From the NCBI GenBank assembly GCA_001799615.1, contig MGTU01000027.1, forward strand, positions 91,451 through 155,450: a stretch of 64,000 bases of DNA. The letters run 5' to 3'. Each line of letters starts with the position of its first letter. Positions within the stretch are counted from its first letter, which is position 1. This DNA is from Elusimicrobia bacterium GWA2_61_42 (GTDB lineage Bacteria > Elusimicrobiota > Elusimicrobia > Elusimicrobiales > UBA9959). A program made the translations under genes and the position numbers. The notes below the pieces were generated by a model, which searched no databases, was not told the origin of the DNA, and saw only the letters and a list, made by a program, of their open reading frames with translations. Of this stretch, positions 34,880 through 44,222 are shown piece after piece.

Positions 34880-35701
34880 ATGAAAGAAAACAAGAACCTG
34901 ATCAAAATGCTTTCCGAAGCCATAGACGGCGGCCGCGGCGCCGCTTTCGTCACGGTCATTTCCGTGGGCGGCTCCACCCCGCGCGAAGCCGGTGCGAAAA
35001 TGCTGGTTTACGCCGACGGGGCCATAGAAGGCACGGTGGGCGGCGGCTCCATAGAGGCGCTGACCATAAAACAGGCCGTCGACTGCATTAAAAAAGGCGA
35101 AGGCGGAAAATTCATTTTCGACCTGAAGCCGGGCGGCAATACCGGCATGATCTGCATGGGCAAGATGGAAGTTTATATCGACGTTTATAAGAACCCTTTC
35201 AAGGTATTGATACTGGGCGGCGGGCACGTGGGCGTTAAGATCGCCGAGGCCTGCCGCCTGGCGGGCTACCCGTACCTGGTGGCCGACGACAGGAAAGAAT
35301 TCGCCAACGCGGAGCGCTTTCCCGGAGCCCTGGCCATCATCAACGAAGCCCCGCACAAGGCCGTGGCGGCCGCCTGCGCGGACGCGGAAACTTACGCCGT
35401 GATAGTGACCCGCGGCCACGCCCTGGACAAAGAATGCCTGGAGGCCGTGATGCGCACGCCGGCGGCCTATATCGGCATGATAGGCAGCAAGGACAAGGTG
35501 GGCGAGATCTTCCGGCAGCTGGAGAAGAAAAAGCTTTACCCGCTTAAAGACAAGCGCGTGCATTCCCCCGTAGGCCTGAACCTGGGGGGGAAAGCCCCGG
35601 GCGAGATAGCGGTGTCGGTGCTGGCCGAGATCATAAAGGTGCATTACAAGCGCGACGGCGCGCACATGCGCGACGTTAAGAGCGCCGGGGGGAAGGCCTG
35701 A
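34880..35701 (+). CDS. xdhC: XdhC/CoxI-family molybdenum hydroxylase maturation factor
   Basis: A 273-residue protein with the N-terminal XdhC/CoxI domain (VISVGGSTPREAGAKMLV, GTVGGGSIE) and a C-terminal Rossmann domain (ILGGGHVGVKIAEACRLAG, YIGMIGSKDK, HSPVGLNLGGKAPGEIAVS). XdhC binds molybdenum cofactor, helps with its sulfuration and inserts it into xanthine-dehydrogenase-type enzymes. The catalytic subunit gene follows after a single base, so the two are almost certainly translated together. No ribosome site precedes the ATG, and a -10-like hexamer is only 9 nt upstream. Confidence 0.93.
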   Translation: MKENKNLIKMLSEAIDGGRGAAFVTVISVGGSTPREAGAKMLVYADGAIEGTVGGGSIEALTIKQAVDCIKKGEGGKFIFDLKPGGNTGMICMGKMEVYIDVYKNPFKVLILGGGHVGVKIAEACRLAGYPYLVADDRKEFANAERFPGALAIINEAPHKAVAAACADAETYAVIVTRGHALDKECLEAVMRTPAAYIGMIGSKDKVGEIFRQLEKKKLYPLKDKRVHSPVGLNLGGKAPGEIAVSVLAEIIKVHYKRDGAHMRDVKSAGGKA

Positions 35702-35702
35702 T

Positions 35703-37982
35703 ATGGAAAAACTTTCATTCGTCGGACGGTCCTTGCCGAGGAAAGACGCGCTTATCAAGGCCGTCGGCACGGCGCAGTACGCCGCCGACAGGGATTTCGC
35801 CGGCCTGCTGCACGCGGCCGCCGTGCGCTCCCCGCGCCCCAGGATAAAGATCCTCTCCATTTCGGACGCCAAGGCCCGCCTGGTGCCCGGCTATGTAACT
35901 TTAGTCACGTACAAAGACATAAAAGGGGTGAACAAGTGGCCGGTGGTCATGCAGGACTACCCCTTTCTGCCGGAGAAAGAGGCCCGCTTCGCCGGGGAGA
36001 CCGTGGCGCTGGTGGTAGCCGACAGCGCCCGCGCCGCTAAAAAGGCCGCCGCCCTGGTGGAACTGAAATACCAGGAGCTGCCTTTCGTGGAAGACCCGCT
36101 GCAGGCCCTGAAGAAGGACGCCGTAAAGATCCACGGCAAGGATAACGTCTTTTCCAGCTTTGTCATAAAGAAAGGTTCGGTGGACAAAGCCTTCGCGAAC
36201 GCCGCTTTTACCGTCGAGGGGGAGTTCTCCACCAATTACCAGGTCCATTCCTACCTGGAAACCCAGGGAGCCATCGCCCTGCCTGAGGCGGACGGGGGCA
36301 TGACCGTGCACAGTTCCACCCAGTGCCCTTTTTACGTGCTGGACGCGGTGGCCGCCGCGCTGGCCCTCCCGTACCACAAAGTCAAGATCCTGCAGACCGT
36401 GACCGGCGGCGGTTTCGGCGGCAAGGAGGACGTGCCCGCCCTGGTGGCTTCCCACGCCGCCCTCTGCGCGGCCAAGACCGGCAGGCCCGTTAAACTTATT
36501 TACGGACGCAAAGAAGATTTTCAGAGCATGTCCAAGCGCCATCCCGGCTGGGCCAAGGTGGCCTACGCCGCCGACGCCAAGGGGAACCTGACCGCCTGCC
36601 GCGTTAAGTACGTGCTGGACGGGGGGGCCTACTCCACGCTGTCCGCGATAGTGCTTTGGCGCGGCACGGTACACGCCGCCGGCCCTTACAAGATCGCCAA
36701 CGTGGACATACAGACTTTCGCCGCCGCCACCAATAAAGTTCCTTGCGGGGCTTTCCGCGGCTTCGGCCAGCCGCAGATCTGTTTCGCCCAGGAGTCCCTG
36801 ATCGACGAACTGGCCGAAAAAGCGGGCCTGGACCCGGTGCAGTTCCGCCTTAAGAACCTGCTGGAGCCGGGCGACAAGACCGTGACGGGTCAGAAGCTGA
36901 ATTCCTCCTGCGGGCTGAAAGAGCTGGTGCAGGCGGTGCGCAAACGGTCCGGCTGGGACAAAAAAGTAAATTCGCTGTCGGTAAAAGGCGACATCGCCAC
37001 CGGCATAGGCTTCTCCGCCGCGTATTACGGCGTGGGCCTGGGCGCCAAGGGCCGCTACCTCGACCGCGCCGGCGCCCTGGTGAACGTTTACAAGGATTCC
37101 TCCGTCGCGGTTAACGTAGGCAACGCCGAGATGGGGCAGGGCGCCCTGACCGTGCTGGCCCAGATAACCGCCGAGACGCTGAACGCCCCGTACGAGAGCG
37201 TGCGGGTGGAGGAAGTGGACTCTTCCAAGGTGCCGGACTCCGGCCCTACGGTGGCCAGCCGCACCACCCTGATGAGCGGCAACGCCATCATAGAGGCCGC
37301 CACCCCCATCCGGGAGCGGGTTTTCAAGACCGCCTATGACATCCTTATCGCGGAGGGGGCGGACGCCTCCAAACCCATGACGGCCGCCGGGGGCGTCTTC
37401 TCGATGGGCGGGAAAGCCGTGGACTTTAAAAAAGCGGTGTCGGGCTGCTGGGACCGGCGCCTGAAGATGAGCGAGCAGGGCTGGTACGTGGCGCCGCGCA
37501 CCACTTTCAAGATGGAGGACGGGCAGGGAGACGCTTACGTTATCTATTCCTATTCGGCCGACGCGGCCGAGGTGGAAGTGGACCTTAAGACCGGCGTGGC
37601 CAGGGTAAAGAAGATCTGGGCCGCCTACGATGTGGGCAAAATAGTTAACCCAAAACTCGCCATGGGCCAGGCCCAGGGCGGCATATTGCAGGGCATGAGC
37701 TGGGCCATGTACGAGAACCTGGTTTACAAGAACGGGATCATGGTAAATCCCAACTTTACGGACTATGTGATAGCCACTTCCGCAGATAAACCCGAATATG
37801 ATATAACTTTCATAGAAAAGCCCTACGCTGAAGGCCCTTATAAGGCCAAAGGCATGGGCGAGGTGCCGCTTATCGGGGTAGCCCCGGCGGTGGCCAACGC
37901 GATCCGCAACGCCTGCGGCGCCAGGGTAAGATCGGTGCCGCTGCTGCCTGAAAAGATCTGGAAGGAATTGAAAAAAGTTTAA
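35703..37982 (+). CDS. Molybdenum hydroxylase catalytic subunit (set 1)
   Basis: The large molybdopterin-binding subunit of a xanthine-dehydrogenase-family enzyme, 759 residues. Motifs in order: VGTAQYAADRDF at the N-terminal small domain, TGGGFGGKEDVPA for cofactor binding, GAFRGFGQPQ, AEMGQGALTVLAQI, and GMGEVPLIGVAPA with the catalytic glutamate E720. It would hydroxylate a purine or other N-heterocycle using water. Its Fe-S and FAD partners are encoded at 39336-40662, separated from it by a FlgO/barrel gene. XdhC is immediately upstream. The substrate cannot be decided from motifs; xanthine or hypoxanthine is the family default. Confidence 0.93.
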   Translation: MEKLSFVGRSLPRKDALIKAVGTAQYAADRDFAGLLHAAAVRSPRPRIKILSISDAKARLVPGYVTLVTYKDIKGVNKWPVVMQDYPFLPEKEARFAGETVALVVADSARAAKKAAALVELKYQELPFVEDPLQALKKDAVKIHGKDNVFSSFVIKKGSVDKAFANAAFTVEGEFSTNYQVHSYLETQGAIALPEADGGMTVHSSTQCPFYVLDAVAAALALPYHKVKILQTVTGGGFGGKEDVPALVASHAALCAAKTGRPVKLIYGRKEDFQSMSKRHPGWAKVAYAADAKGNLTACRVKYVLDGGAYSTLSAIVLWRGTVHAAGPYKIANVDIQTFAAATNKVPCGAFRGFGQPQICFAQESLIDELAEKAGLDPVQFRLKNLLEPGDKTVTGQKLNSSCGLKELVQAVRKRSGWDKKVNSLSVKGDIATGIGFSAAYYGVGLGAKGRYLDRAGALVNVYKDSSVAVNVGNAEMGQGALTVLAQITAETLNAPYESVRVEEVDSSKVPDSGPTVASRTTLMSGNAIIEAATPIRERVFKTAYDILIAEGADASKPMTAAGGVFSMGGKAVDFKKAVSGCWDRRLKMSEQGWYVAPRTTFKMEDGQGDAYVIYSYSADAAEVEVDLKTGVARVKKIWAAYDVGKIVNPKLAMGQAQGGILQGMSWAMYENLVYKNGIMVNPNFTDYVIATSADKPEYDITFIEKPYAEGPYKAKGMGEVPLIGVAPAVANAIRNACGARVRSVPLLPEKIWKELKKV

Positions 37983-37995
37983 TTAGGGGAAAACA

Positions 37996-39321
37996 ATGAA
38001 AAACACCATTAAAGCGTTCTTCGCGGCTTTGCTGTGCCTTGCGCTCAGCGCGGGAGCTTACGCCGCCGACGGCTATCTGCAGCTGGCCACCGAGATAAGC
38101 GAGGCCGGCGCTTCCATCCAGGGCAAAAAAATAGCCATTATCCCCTTCTCCTACGCCGACGGCAGGAGCGGCGCCACCAAGGACGGCTCGGTAATTTCCG
38201 AGCGCCTCACCATCAAGATGATCAACATGCACAAGTTCGAGATCATCGAACGCTCCGTGCTGGACAAGGTGATGGCCGAACTGAAACTGCAGGCTTCGGG
38301 CACCATCGACGCTTCCAGCGCCCAGCAGCTGGGCAAAGTCCTGGGCGTCGAGGCCATCGTTACCGGTACCCTGGTGGAAACTTCCGGCGGCCAGATAGAA
38401 GTTAACGCCCGCCTGATAAAGACGGAGACCGCGCAGGCCATAGGCGCCTCGCAGGTTACGCTGGACAAGAACTGGATCGGCGACGCCGCCACTGCGCCGC
38501 AGCAGCCGGCCTATCAGCAGCCCGCTTACCAGCAGCCGGCCTATCAGCAGCCCGTGTACCAGCAGCAGGCCGCCGCCCCCGTCCGCGCGCCCGTGGCCCG
38601 CGGCGAGTTCGAATACGGCTTCTTCGATATTTTCATGGGTTTCGGTTCTCCTAAAATGGATATGGAGTTTTCCAACTCCAACGGTAATATCACGCTGAGC
38701 AATCTGCCCGGCGATACCAACAACGACCTCGGCATCGATCACAACGGTATCATCGGTCACGCGGATTACAGGACCGTGTCCTGGGAGAAACTGAAAACCG
38801 AGGGCATGGGCCCCATCGCTTTCCGCGTCGGAGGCTTCGGCAAGGGGGCTTTGGGCGGAGACCTGGAGCTGTCTTTCGAAAGGCGTAATATAGCCGCGCA
38901 GGACACCACCTGGTCCCTGAACGGCGGCGCGCCCGGCAATTTCACCTTCACCTCCAACGATTACGCCACGGTCAAGACCTTCGGCATCAGCGGCGACCTG
39001 CTGATCCGTCATGCCGGCAAGAAAGTGGACCCGTACTTCGGCATAGGCCTGGGCATGTCGCTGAACACTATTTCCCTGCCTTATGTTAAAGGGTTCACCA
39101 ACGGCACGTTCGTCAGGCCTACCGAAGACATGGGGATCGGGCTGATGTTCAGGCTTCCCGTCGGCATGCGCATAAAGATAGCCGACAAGACCCAGCTGGT
39201 GGCCGAGCTGCGCTACGAGCTGAACAGCATAAGCTTCGACCGCGGCGGCGTCAGCGGCGAGTCCGACACCATAACGCTCAGCGGCGTCAAGTTCATCGTC
39301 GGCATGGGCTTTAACTTCTAA
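37996..39321 (+). CDS. FlgO/CsgG-domain protein fused to a predicted outer-membrane barrel
   Basis: A signal peptide (residues 1-24, ending in GAYAADG) precedes a FlgO/CsgG-like domain (about 35-155: KIAIIPFSYADG, FEIIERSVLDKVMAE, LGKVLGVEAIVTGTL). A glutamine/proline/tyrosine-rich linker with four five-residue repeats (about 169-190) leads to a C-terminal half of about 240 residues. That half has alternating strands and ends GVKFIVGMGFNF, as outer-membrane barrels do with a terminal aromatic residue. The domain pairing is unusual in my experience. It stands between the catalytic and Fe-S genes of a molybdenum hydroxylase without an obvious reason. The start has AGGGGAAAAC upstream. Confidence 0.7.
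   Translation: MKNTIKAFFAALLCLALSAGAYAADGYLQLATEISEAGASIQGKKIAIIPFSYADGRSGATKDGSVISERLTIKMINMHKFEIIERSVLDKVMAELKLQASGTIDASSAQQLGKVLGVEAIVTGTLVETSGGQIEVNARLIKTETAQAIGASQVTLDKNWIGDAATAPQQPAYQQPAYQQPAYQQPVYQQQAAAPVRAPVARGEFEYGFFDIFMGFGSPKMDMEFSNSNGNITLSNLPGDTNNDLGIDHNGIIGHADYRTVSWEKLKTEGMGPIAFRVGGFGKGALGGDLELSFERRNIAAQDTTWSLNGGAPGNFTFTSNDYATVKTFGISGDLLIRHAGKKVDPYFGIGLGMSLNTISLPYVKGFTNGTFVRPTEDMGIGLMFRLPVGMRIKIADKTQLVAELRYELNSISFDRGGVSGESDTITLSGVKFIVGMGFNF
38500..38559 (+). repeat. Four in-frame 15-bp tandem repeats encoding QQPAY units
   Basis: Four consecutive 15-bp units encode QQPAY, QQPAY, QQPAY and QQPVY, with a QQQ partial unit after them. Units 1 and 3 are identical and units 2 and 4 are variants using different synonymous codons. 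They form the flexible linker between the FlgO-like domain and the barrel-like half. Confidence 0.9.
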
Positions 39322-39335
39322 ACGGTCCGGGAACG

Positions 39336-39818
<483 letters not shown>

Positions 39819-39819
39819 A

Positions 39820-40662
39820 ATGCCTGAAATCATAGTAAAACCAGCCAGCCTCAAAGAACTTTGGAAAACCCTGCCCGCCCTGGGCAAGGCCAGGCGCTAC
39901 CTGGCCGGCGGCACCGACATCGTTACGGCCGACAATGCCGGCGCGGAAAGCTCGGAATGCTGGGTCGACATCAGCGACCTGCCCGAGCTGGGCGCCATAA
40001 AAGAAACGGCGCGCGCCCTGTTCATCGGTTCCGGCGTTAAGATCTCCGCTATCGAAAATTCCGCGCCCGCCCGGCGCTGGTGCCCGGCGCTTATCGCCGC
40101 CATCCCGCATTTCGCAAGTCCCAGCCTGCGCAATATGGCTACCCTGGGCGGCAACGCCGCCAACGGCAGCCCCTGCGCCGACGGCGTCTGTGCCCTGGTG
40201 GCCGAGGGGGCTTTCGTCCACCTCGCGCATAACGGGAAAAAGCGCTGTCTGCCGCTGAAGGACCTGTTCCTCGGCCCGAAACGGACCGCGCTTGAGAAGG
40301 ACGAACTGATCACGGCTTTCGAGGTCCCTAAAACAAAGCATTTCGGGGCGTATCTTAAACTGGGACCGCGCGCCTATTTCGGCATCTCCAAGGCGGCCGT
40401 GGCCGTCTCCCTTGAAATGTCCGGCAAGACCGTAAAGCGGGCGTCCATAGCGCTGGGCTCCGTGGCGCCGGTGCCGTTTTACGCCGTTAAAACCTCGGCT
40501 TGGCTGGCCGGCAAGCCCCTCTCTTCGGAAGTTGTCTTGGCCGCCGCGGCCCTGGTAATGACCGAGGTCTCGCCGATAACCGATTCCCGCAGCGAAGCCG
40601 ACTACCGCAGGGAAATGTGCGGCGTACTGCTTGAAAGAGCCCTTAAGTCCGTTTGCCGTTAG
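39820..40662 (+). CDS. Molybdenum hydroxylase FAD-binding subunit (set 1)
   Basis: A 280-residue medium subunit with a PCMH-type FAD domain: RRYLAGGTDIVT-like segment near residue 25 (here RYLAGGTDIV), PSLRNMATLGGNAANGSPCAD near 105, and the CO-dehydrogenase flavoprotein C-terminal domain from about 175. It passes electrons from the 2Fe-2S subunit to NAD+ or another acceptor. The chosen ATG is one base after the Fe-S gene stop. A longer frame from 39775 overlaps that gene and lacks homology. Confidence 0.92.
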   Translation: MPEIIVKPASLKELWKTLPALGKARRYLAGGTDIVTADNAGAESSECWVDISDLPELGAIKETARALFIGSGVKISAIENSAPARRWCPALIAAIPHFASPSLRNMATLGGNAANGSPCADGVCALVAEGAFVHLAHNGKKRCLPLKDLFLGPKRTALEKDELITAFEVPKTKHFGAYLKLGPRAYFGISKAAVAVSLEMSGKTVKRASIALGSVAPVPFYAVKTSAWLAGKPLSSEVVLAAAALVMTEVSPITDSRSEADYRREMCGVLLERALKSVCR

Positions 40663-40682
40663 TTCCCGCGCCGGAGAATACC

Positions 40683-42383
40683 ATGAAAAAGCTGCTCGCC
40701 GCCCTCTTGCTAGCGTTCCCCTGCGCCGCCGCCGCCCAGGAAAATCCCGCCGATCCTTTGCTGGAAGCTTTAAAGACCGAACTCAGCCGCTCCGTGGAGA
40801 AATTGAAGGACGCCGAGCCGGCGCCGCTGTACTACCTCGGCTACGAGGCTTACGACACCGCCTATTACGGCGTTTCCGCCAAAGGCGGGGCGATCTACAG
40901 CGAGGACGACCGGCGCGGCCGGGTGCTGGACGTAGACGTCCGCGTGGGCTCCCCCGCGCTGGACAATACCCACGAGATCAAAGGCAATTACGCCTACACT
41001 AACTCCAAGCAGCAGGAGGCCGCCGTCCTGCCGGTGGAGGACGACGCCATGCCGCTGCGCGCCGAGGTCTGGAACCTGACGGACAGGGCCTATAAGACCG
41101 CCCTCGACCAGTACGCCAAGGTCAAGATGAACAAGAGCGTAACGGCCGAGGAGGAGGATAAGTCCTCGGATTTCATCCCCGGCAGCGCGCAGGCCTTCTA
41201 TGAGAAAGCCGCGGTCCCGCAATTCGAGAAGGAAAAATTCCGCGGCATGGTCCGCCGGCTCTCCGAAAAGTTCAAGCCTTACGATTTTATCTACAACGCC
41301 CACGTGCGGCTGATGGTGCAAAGCGTCAACCGCTACATGGTCAACTCGGAGGGGTCTGCCATAGTGACCGGCGGCAACTACGTGCGTTTCGTCTATTCGC
41401 TCTATACCCGCACCGCCGACGGCATGGGCCTTTCCCGCACGGAAATCTACGATTCGGACAAACCGGGCGAGCTCCCGGACGAAGCCGCCATAGCCGGGGA
41501 CATAGACGCCTCCATAGCCGAGCTGAAGGCGCTGCGAGCCGCGCCGCCCGCGCAGCCTTACAGCGGGCCGGTCCTGATGGAGAACCGGGCTGCCGCCGTG
41601 TTCTTTCACGAAATACTCGGCCACCGCCTGGAAGGCCACCGCCAGAAGAGCGAGGAATCCGGCCAGACTTTCGCCAAAAAAGTGGGGCAGCCCATCATGC
41701 CCGATTTTCTCAGCGTATATGACGACCCGACCCAGTCCCGCCAGGGCGCGCAGTTTCTGCGGGGTTTCTACCGCTATGACGACGAAGCGACCCAGGCGCA
41801 GAAGGCCGTATTGGTGGAGAACGGCGTGCTCAAAGGCTTCCTGATGGGCCGTTCCCCCATAAAGAATTTCTCGGCGTCCAACGGCCACGGCCGCCGGTCG
41901 GAGGGCCTCGGGGCCGTAGCCCGGATGGGCAACCTGGTGGCGGCGTCTTCCAAGGCCGTTCCCTACCCGGAACTCCGCAAAAGGCTTATAGAAGAGGTAA
42001 AGAAGGCCGGCAAACCTTTCGGGCTCCTGGTGCGGGATATCTCCGGCGGGATGACCATAACCGACCGCGCCATGCCCCAGAGCTTTTCGGTCAACGCCAC
42101 GCTGGCGTACAAAGTGTACGCGGACGGGCGCCCCGACGAACCTTTGCGCGGCCTGAACCTTATCGGCACGCCGCTGCAGACTTTTTCCCGCATCCTCGTG
42201 ACCGGCGACGATCCCGGTGTGTTCAACGGCGACTGCGGCGCGGAATCCGGCCAGGTGCCGGTCTCGGCCATCGCCCCGAGCCTGCTGTTCTCGGAGATGG
42301 AGACGGAGAAGGTCCAGAAGTCCAACGCCAGGCCCCCGGTGCTGAAGCCCCCGTTCGCCGATAAGCAGGAAGGGGGGAATTAA
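40683..42383 (+). CDS. Exported TldD-like metallopeptidase
   Basis: A 566-residue protein with a clear signal peptide (MKKLLAALLLAFPCAAAAQE), followed by a long TldD/PmbA-family domain. The zinc motif HEILGH (H309, E310, H314) is intact in FFHEILGHRLEGHRQ, and the C-terminal half carries GRSPIKNFSASNGHGRR and SNPGG-equivalent segments of the family. In E. coli TldD works in the cytoplasm with TldE on small peptides; this version would act in the periplasm. The next gene, 1 nt downstream, is a related protein without the zinc motif, so the two probably form a heterodimer as TldD/TldE do. Confidence 0.85.
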   Translation: MKKLLAALLLAFPCAAAAQENPADPLLEALKTELSRSVEKLKDAEPAPLYYLGYEAYDTAYYGVSAKGGAIYSEDDRRGRVLDVDVRVGSPALDNTHEIKGNYAYTNSKQQEAAVLPVEDDAMPLRAEVWNLTDRAYKTALDQYAKVKMNKSVTAEEEDKSSDFIPGSAQAFYEKAAVPQFEKEKFRGMVRRLSEKFKPYDFIYNAHVRLMVQSVNRYMVNSEGSAIVTGGNYVRFVYSLYTRTADGMGLSRTEIYDSDKPGELPDEAAIAGDIDASIAELKALRAAPPAQPYSGPVLMENRAAAVFFHEILGHRLEGHRQKSEESGQTFAKKVGQPIMPDFLSVYDDPTQSRQGAQFLRGFYRYDDEATQAQKAVLVENGVLKGFLMGRSPIKNFSASNGHGRRSEGLGAVARMGNLVAASSKAVPYPELRKRLIEEVKKAGKPFGLLVRDISGGMTITDRAMPQSFSVNATLAYKVYADGRPDEPLRGLNLIGTPLQTFSRILVTGDDPGVFNGDCGAESGQVPVSAIAPSLLFSEMETEKVQKSNARPPVLKPPFADKQEGGN

Positions 42384-42384
42384 C

Positions 42385-44094
42385 ATGAAAAAACACCTTT
42401 TTACCTTCGCCCTGGCCTTGCTGTCGGCCCTGCCGGCGGCGGCCGCGGACGACGCGGTGCTGAAGGCCATGACGGACGAAATGCGCCGTACCGTGCAGCG
42501 CCTCAGGATGGACAACCTGGCTAAGCCGTACTTCGTCTCTTATTACGTCGAGGACTCCACCGAGACCTCCATCTCCGCCGTTTTCGGAGCGCTGCGCGAC
42601 GATAATTCCGGGATCTCCCGCAACGCCAGGGTGGACCTGCGGGTCGGGACCCCAGGGTTCGACAACTCCGGCTACGCCGGCCAGGATTTCCGGGGTTACG
42701 AGCCCGGCTCCGCCATGCTCAACGAAGAGGACGGCTATGACGCCATCCGCTTTTCCCTCTGGTCGCTGACCGACGACGTTTACAAGAGGGCTTTGGAAAA
42801 TTACTCGCAGAAGAAAGCCTACCAGGCGAAAAAGAATATAACCGAACATTACGGGGACCTGGCCGAAGCCGAAAGCGCTTCCCTTTTCGAGGACCGGAAA
42901 ACCCCGGAGCCTTTCGACGCGGAGGAGTGGCGCGGCAGGATAAAAAATCTCTCAGGCCTCTTCCGCAAGTATCCCAAGGTCCAGAATTCGCAGGTCGGCT
43001 TCAACAGGACGCTGCGCACCGCGCGCTTCGTCAGCAGCGGCGGGGCTTCCTACCGGCGCTGGTGGGACGGCGTAAGCCTGAACGTCAGGGCCACGGTGCA
43101 GGACCGTACCGGACTGAAGATCGGCGACGAGAAAGATTTTTCCTGGCCTTCCCTGGCCGCGGTCCCGCCGTACGAGAAACTGGCCGCGCAGGTGGAGGAG
43201 TTCGCCCGAAACATGAGCTCGCTGGTGGAGAACGTCACCCCCGAGGTCTACCTGGGGCCGGTGCTTTTCGAGGACCAGGCCGCGGCCGAATTCCTTAACC
43301 AGCTGTTCGTAGCCAACGTCTCCTTTCCCCGCACGCCCTGGGCCGAGCGCGACGATTATACGCGCTATTACATCGCCTCGGGCGGCCTCACCAAGAAACT
43401 GGGGATGCGCGTCCTGCCCGCCTTTATGGGGGCGATCGACGACCCGCTCAGAACGGAATATAACGGCGAGGCGCTGACCGGCAGCTACCCGATCGATAAC
43501 GAAGGCGTCCGCCCGGCCCCGCTGGAGCTGGTGCGCGGCGGCAAACTCGTGAATTTCTACACGGGGCGCGCGCCGGTAAAGGAATTCCGCTCCTCCAACG
43601 GGCACGCCCGCGGCGCGGTCAACGAATTTCCCGAGCCCAGGCCGGGCAGCGTCTTCTTTTCGGCCCAACCCGCCAGGCGCGCGCCTTACGCCGAGCTGAA
43701 GAAAAAACTGCTGCAGGCGGCCTCCGAGAACGGCCTGGAGTACGCCGTGATCGTCCGCAGGCTGGACCCCGAAACCTCCAAGGATTACAGCGAACTGCTG
43801 TCAGAACCGGTGCTCGCCTACAAGGTGAACGTGAAGGACGGCTCGGAGCTGGTCCTGGGCGCGGCCAAGTGGGCCGGCGTCACCTTCAGGGCGCTGCGCG
43901 ATATTTTGCTGGTTTCCTCTACGGACCAGGTTTACAATTACTACCAGCCCGGGCCGTTCTATTACAACCGGGGCTACGTGCCCGCGTCCCTGGTGGCGCC
44001 GTCCGCGCTGCTGGTGCAGGAAATGGAGCTGAAGCCGACCGACACCAAGCCGGACCGAAAGCCCTATCTGCCGCATCCTTACTTCGCGAAGTGA
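42385..44094 (+). CDS. Exported TldE/PmbA-like partner lacking the zinc motif
   Basis: A 569-residue protein with a signal peptide (MKKHLFTFALALLSALPAAAADD), similar in layout to the upstream TldD-like protein. At the position of the zinc motif it has LFEDQAAAEFLNQL instead of HExxxH, so it should not bind the metal. The downstream segment GRAPVKEFRSSNGHARG aligns with GRSPIKNFSASNGHGRR of its neighbour, confirming common descent. By analogy with TldE it would be the non-catalytic half of the complex. A terminator follows 22 nt later. Proteins of this kind in E. coli help mature peptide products; the substrate here is unknown. Confidence 0.8.
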   Translation: MKKHLFTFALALLSALPAAAADDAVLKAMTDEMRRTVQRLRMDNLAKPYFVSYYVEDSTETSISAVFGALRDDNSGISRNARVDLRVGTPGFDNSGYAGQDFRGYEPGSAMLNEEDGYDAIRFSLWSLTDDVYKRALENYSQKKAYQAKKNITEHYGDLAEAESASLFEDRKTPEPFDAEEWRGRIKNLSGLFRKYPKVQNSQVGFNRTLRTARFVSSGGASYRRWWDGVSLNVRATVQDRTGLKIGDEKDFSWPSLAAVPPYEKLAAQVEEFARNMSSLVENVTPEVYLGPVLFEDQAAAEFLNQLFVANVSFPRTPWAERDDYTRYYIASGGLTKKLGMRVLPAFMGAIDDPLRTEYNGEALTGSYPIDNEGVRPAPLELVRGGKLVNFYTGRAPVKEFRSSNGHARGAVNEFPEPRPGSVFFSAQPARRAPYAELKKKLLQAASENGLEYAVIVRRLDPETSKDYSELLSEPVLAYKVNVKDGSELVLGAAKWAGVTFRALRDILLVSSTDQVYNYYQPGPFYYNRGYVPASLVAPSALLVQEMELKPTDTKPDRKPYLPHPYFAK

Positions 44095-44116
44095 CCCCGC
44101 CTTAAGTCCCCGAAAG

Positions 44117-44150
44117 CCGCCCCCGCCGCGACCTTGTCCGGCGGGGGCGG
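44117..44150 (+). terminator. Terminator after the TldD/TldE-like pair
   Basis: A perfect 12-bp GC-rich stem (44117-44128 with 44139-44150) with a ten-base loop, followed by TCTTTAT. It separates Mo-hydroxylase set 1 and the protease pair from set 2. Confidence 0.85.
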
Positions 44151-44222
44151 TCTTTATCGGGCTCGCTTAATCTGCTATATTTTTACATAGTAAATACGCA
44201 GTGACCGTTCCAAAGGACCGCC

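Noticed and set aside
38500-38568. Tandem 15-bp repeats as a possible CRISPR or minisatellite
   Set aside because: There are no unique spacers, and the units are in frame and encode a QQPAY linker in a clear gene.
44161-44222. Promoter for Mo-hydroxylase set 2
   Set aside because: TATATT at 44176-44181 is a possible -10, but no -35 at proper spacing is convincing, so I did not list it as a separate feature.
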